Shown piece after piece: positions 61,319 to 64,000 of a DNA stretch of 64,000 nt. Numbering within the stretch: position 1 is the first letter of the stretch; the number at the start of each line of letters is the position of its first letter. The position numbers and the translations under genes are program-made. Source of the DNA: Phallus indusiatus (Eukaryota; Basidiomycota; Agaricomycetes; Phallales; Phallaceae); the NCBI GenBank assembly GCA_027605045.1, contig JAQFWX010000001.1, positions 1,550,001-1,614,000 on the forward strand, given 5' to 3'. Below the pieces are notes generated by a model, which worked only from the letters and a program-made list of their open reading frames with translations, was not told the DNA's origin and did no database searches.

Positions 61319-64000
61319 ATGTCAAGCTACTTCGAGACCACCAACTACAACGGTCAAAAGCACAACAGGCCACTGGGTCCTCGCGAGAGAGAACTGCTCT
61401 TGGAACGGGAGAGAGAGCGAGAACGGTACAATCGGATGGTGCAGGGACAAGGGATCTACCGTGATCGACGACGGTGCATGGCCTTAAGTCCGACTAGACT
61501 GCAGTCTCGTTCGCCGCATCTGCAGTACATCCATCGAGGTCGGGCAAATGTCTTATTTGCCACCACCACTAGTCCTCCAGGTGGGAATATCATAACACAC
61601 TCAGGTCAGGATGACTACCCTCCTCAGGCTCAGCCAGTTGCCATTCGCCCTACCGCACCCATCCCATTCCCTCCGACATTCACTTCGTCGTCGTCGTCAT
61701 CTCCACCATCGTCCGCTTCCGCCATATCCCCAGATATAGAACCCATGTTCCAAATGTCACCCGTTGCTGTGCACTGTCTTCCTCCGTTAAGAAACACTGA
61801 GCCCATCAATGTCATGACGCTGAGGAACTGCGCAGGTCCTCATTCAACACACGCACCCAACGCCAGTTGTGCCGCAAGGTCCAGACTCAGACCGGGCAAA
61901 TCATCTCGGGCGGCTGTTCCACCTCTTCTCTACACATTCCCCCGCCCAAATCCGAATTCAAATTTAAATTCGAATTATCTGAATGATGATAATAATATTA
62001 ATCCCAAGCCAAAAAAAGAGAACTCGATTTCACAGCTCGCGTCAATCAAAAAGCCATTCGGTCTGGTTTCTCAAAATCAAAACCCAAAAATGCCAACAGA
62101 GCAGTTCAATTCAGAAACACCGAATATCCCACCCTCTCTTTTTCTTGACCTCTCCGCAACACCTCACCCTCCTGCTCCCGCTCCTCATGCCAAACACATC
62201 CGAATCGTTCTTCCTCACGATCAACCACTCCACTCACACAACCCCTGGACGTCCCAACAGCCCAGTCCCACAAAAAGGAAAACTCGAGCTCCCATCCCTA
62301 GCTCCAAACTCCTCGACACTCCCAAACCCGTTCTCACCAACATCACCGTCTCTCGAACGACTGGCACTCCGGCAATCTCGTCTTCCACGACACACCCGCC
62401 CATCTCGAGCTCTCCACCTCTAAAACGCATTCCTTCATTGCCTATTCCTATACCGTATCATACACCGCGTAAGGAAGATACAGGTCTATTTGAGGACAGT
62501 CGAGATGATGACGAAGATGATGAAGACAACGAGAATGATCGTGCCACTGATGATATGAAGCTATTCAATACCGCTCATGCCACCAGAAAAACCATCAATA
62601 TTGATGACACCGCTGTCACTGATTGTGCCAATGATCAAATCCACGTTCAATCCAATTGTCTCGGTCTCGGCCTTCCGTTTTCTCCACCTCCTCCTTTTCT
62701 TCTTCCATCAGATAACATGCCGTCTCAAATCCACCCTCCGCCGTTGCAACTTCATTTCAATTATCCAGCCCCGGTTCCTATGGATGCTTCGCAATTGGGA
62801 TTGACATTGGAAGAATCGGGTAACATCGATGATGAATCCGGAGAGGCAGTGAAAAATTGGGCTGAGCGTCCGGAAACCTATCTCACGTTTACCACTAGAA
62901 AACGACGTAGCGGGAGCAAAGAAGTTGAACTGACCAATGCTGAATATTTCGATAATTCGTCAGTGGATCCTACTCCTGATCCGGAACCATCATCTTTCGT
63001 TCCCGTAAGTCTTTTAATATAGATATATGCGCGTCCACAAAATCGATATTATTTTTGTCAGGCGTTTGCACAGCGATTTGAATCCCTTGAACCCGTTTTT
63101 CCAGCATTCTCAATCGCAGCCCAAAATTCAGATCTTAATTTCGGACAGGGTATGGACAACTCGGGTTTACAATTTCGTAATTCGGTGACAGATAGCGAAA
63201 ATGTTTTCAACGACAACGCGGACACAGTCAGAGTCGGAGCAATAGCTGAACAGGATTGTGTGGAGCCAAATCCATGGCTCACTTCCACTTTCAGTTCAAA
63301 TTCGACGAATACGAATACGAATTCGGTTTCAGTTCCAAGTCCGGACTCAATTCGCACATTTCCTCAACCGATCTCACTAACAACAACAACAACAAAATTT
63401 CGAAACGGAAAAGCTAATTTAAACGTGTTTAATCCACCTCAAATGCCTCCCTTTGGCGACTCATCGTCTATACTGAGTTCCAGCGCGAATTCAATTTCAG
63501 CTGAGTCCGGGTATAGTTCTGGTTATAACTCTGGCTCTTCTGGTTCTCCTGGTTTTGGCTCTGGCTCTGAGTCAGAACCGGAGTCGACAGATCAGTTTTT
63601 ATCATTCCCCATTCCGATTTTTAATCCTGACGTTCCGCGTGCTGCTCCGAGTGCGATCACCAATGTGCTCGTTCGTTTACCTGGCAGTCAGAGTCCTGCC
63701 GGTGGAACTCGAAACCACAGTCACAGTCACAGTCACAGTCACAGTCGTAGTCGCGGTCGCGGTCATCGCCGGGGTGGTAGTGGAGATTCGGAATTGCCTT
63801 TACTCCCAACTCCAGCTCAGAAAGAGAAAAGAACTCCAGTGTCATCGTCAGCGTCGTATAAGTCTTCGGTGTACGACGGATGCTGTGATATCGGTATTCC
63901 TCAGACTTTTCAGGATCTGAATGTTTCGAGTCCGAGCTCACCTCGTCAGTGGCAAACTCCAGGCCTAGGATCGTTTTCCGTTTCTCCTTCTCCTCTTCCC
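61319..64000 (+). CDS. Large low-complexity protein of unknown function, 3' end outside window
   Basis: Exon 1 is 61319-63004 and exon 2 runs from 63062 to the edge in the same frame, at least 875 residues with no stop. I do not recognise a family. The N-terminus has a charged helical stretch (RERELLLERERERERYNRM). The remainder is Pro/Ser/Thr/Asn-rich with an acidic run (about 62500-62560) and a His-Ser/Arg-Gly region (HSHSHSHSHSRSRGRG) near 63716-63770. The intron has GTAAGT...TTTGTCAG ends. No membrane segment or signal peptide is visible. Disorder and charge blocks suggest a regulatory or nuclear role, but this is not supported by any motif. Confidence 0.75.
63716..63745 (+). repeat. Five-copy CACAGT hexanucleotide repeat
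   Basis: Five perfect tandem copies of CACAGT, encoding (His-Ser)5 in the right-edge gene and continuing as degenerate CGTAGT/CGCGGT units encoding Arg-Ser and Arg-Gly. Perfect in-frame hexamers suggest recent slippage. Confidence 0.9.

Overview
The window looks like nuclear DNA of a filamentous or dimorphic fungus, most likely a basidiomycete. Genes are split by many short introns, mostly 45-65 nt with GT-AG ends. Gene content is typically fungal: septation-initiation kinase, bacteriophytochrome-type hybrid kinase, Srk1/Rck2 kinase, dynactin p62, TAF6, Pol I/III AC40 and two V1-ATPase subunits. The short Srk1 N-terminus and the architecture of the phytochrome and SIN kinase favour Agaricomycotina. 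This placement is inference from protein resemblance recalled from memory; no search was run.

Layout. 1-2618 (-): SOK1/TCP11-like gene running off the left edge. 2619-10558: almost 8 kb with no recognisable gene. 10559-16033 (-): VMA2, an ABHD12-type hydrolase and BUD22, tightly packed. 16385-19154 (+): two near-identical tandem intronless genes of unknown function. 19456-29568: DCTN4 (-), a coiled-coil/Ser-Pro-rich protein (+), EBP2 (+), TAF6 (-), mitochondrial uL5 (+), NTA1 (-). 29884-37210 (+): a SIN kinase (sepH/cdc7-like) and a secreted M64 metallopeptidase. 37388-42868 (-): fungal phytochrome. 45219-50880 (+): a parallel beta-helix protein and an FHS-type sugar permease. 51208-54576: VMA5 (-) and RPC40 (+). 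55231-58649 (-): SRK1-like kinase. 61319-64000 (+): a long low-complexity protein running off the right edge.

Most genes are unrelated housekeeping functions rather than a pathway cluster. Several sit head-to-head across 69-141 bp and probably share promoters (DCTN4/coiled-coil, TAF6/uL5m, VMA5/RPC40). A functional neighbourhood is plausible only for the beta-helix protein next to the sugar permease. Signal transduction is well represented: light (phytochrome), stress (SRK1, with two perfect CRE palindromes upstream), septation (SIN kinase) and cAMP/PKA-related signalling (SOK1).

Points deserving a second look are the tandem paralogue pair, an apparent -1 frame change inside the conserved HEAT region of TAF6, the CRE pair upstream of SRK1, a 27-nt in-frame microexon in SRK1, two GC-AG introns, and the gene-free block. 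Splice sites were read by eye from frame continuity and protein-family resemblance. Exon lists are given only where both ends were checked.
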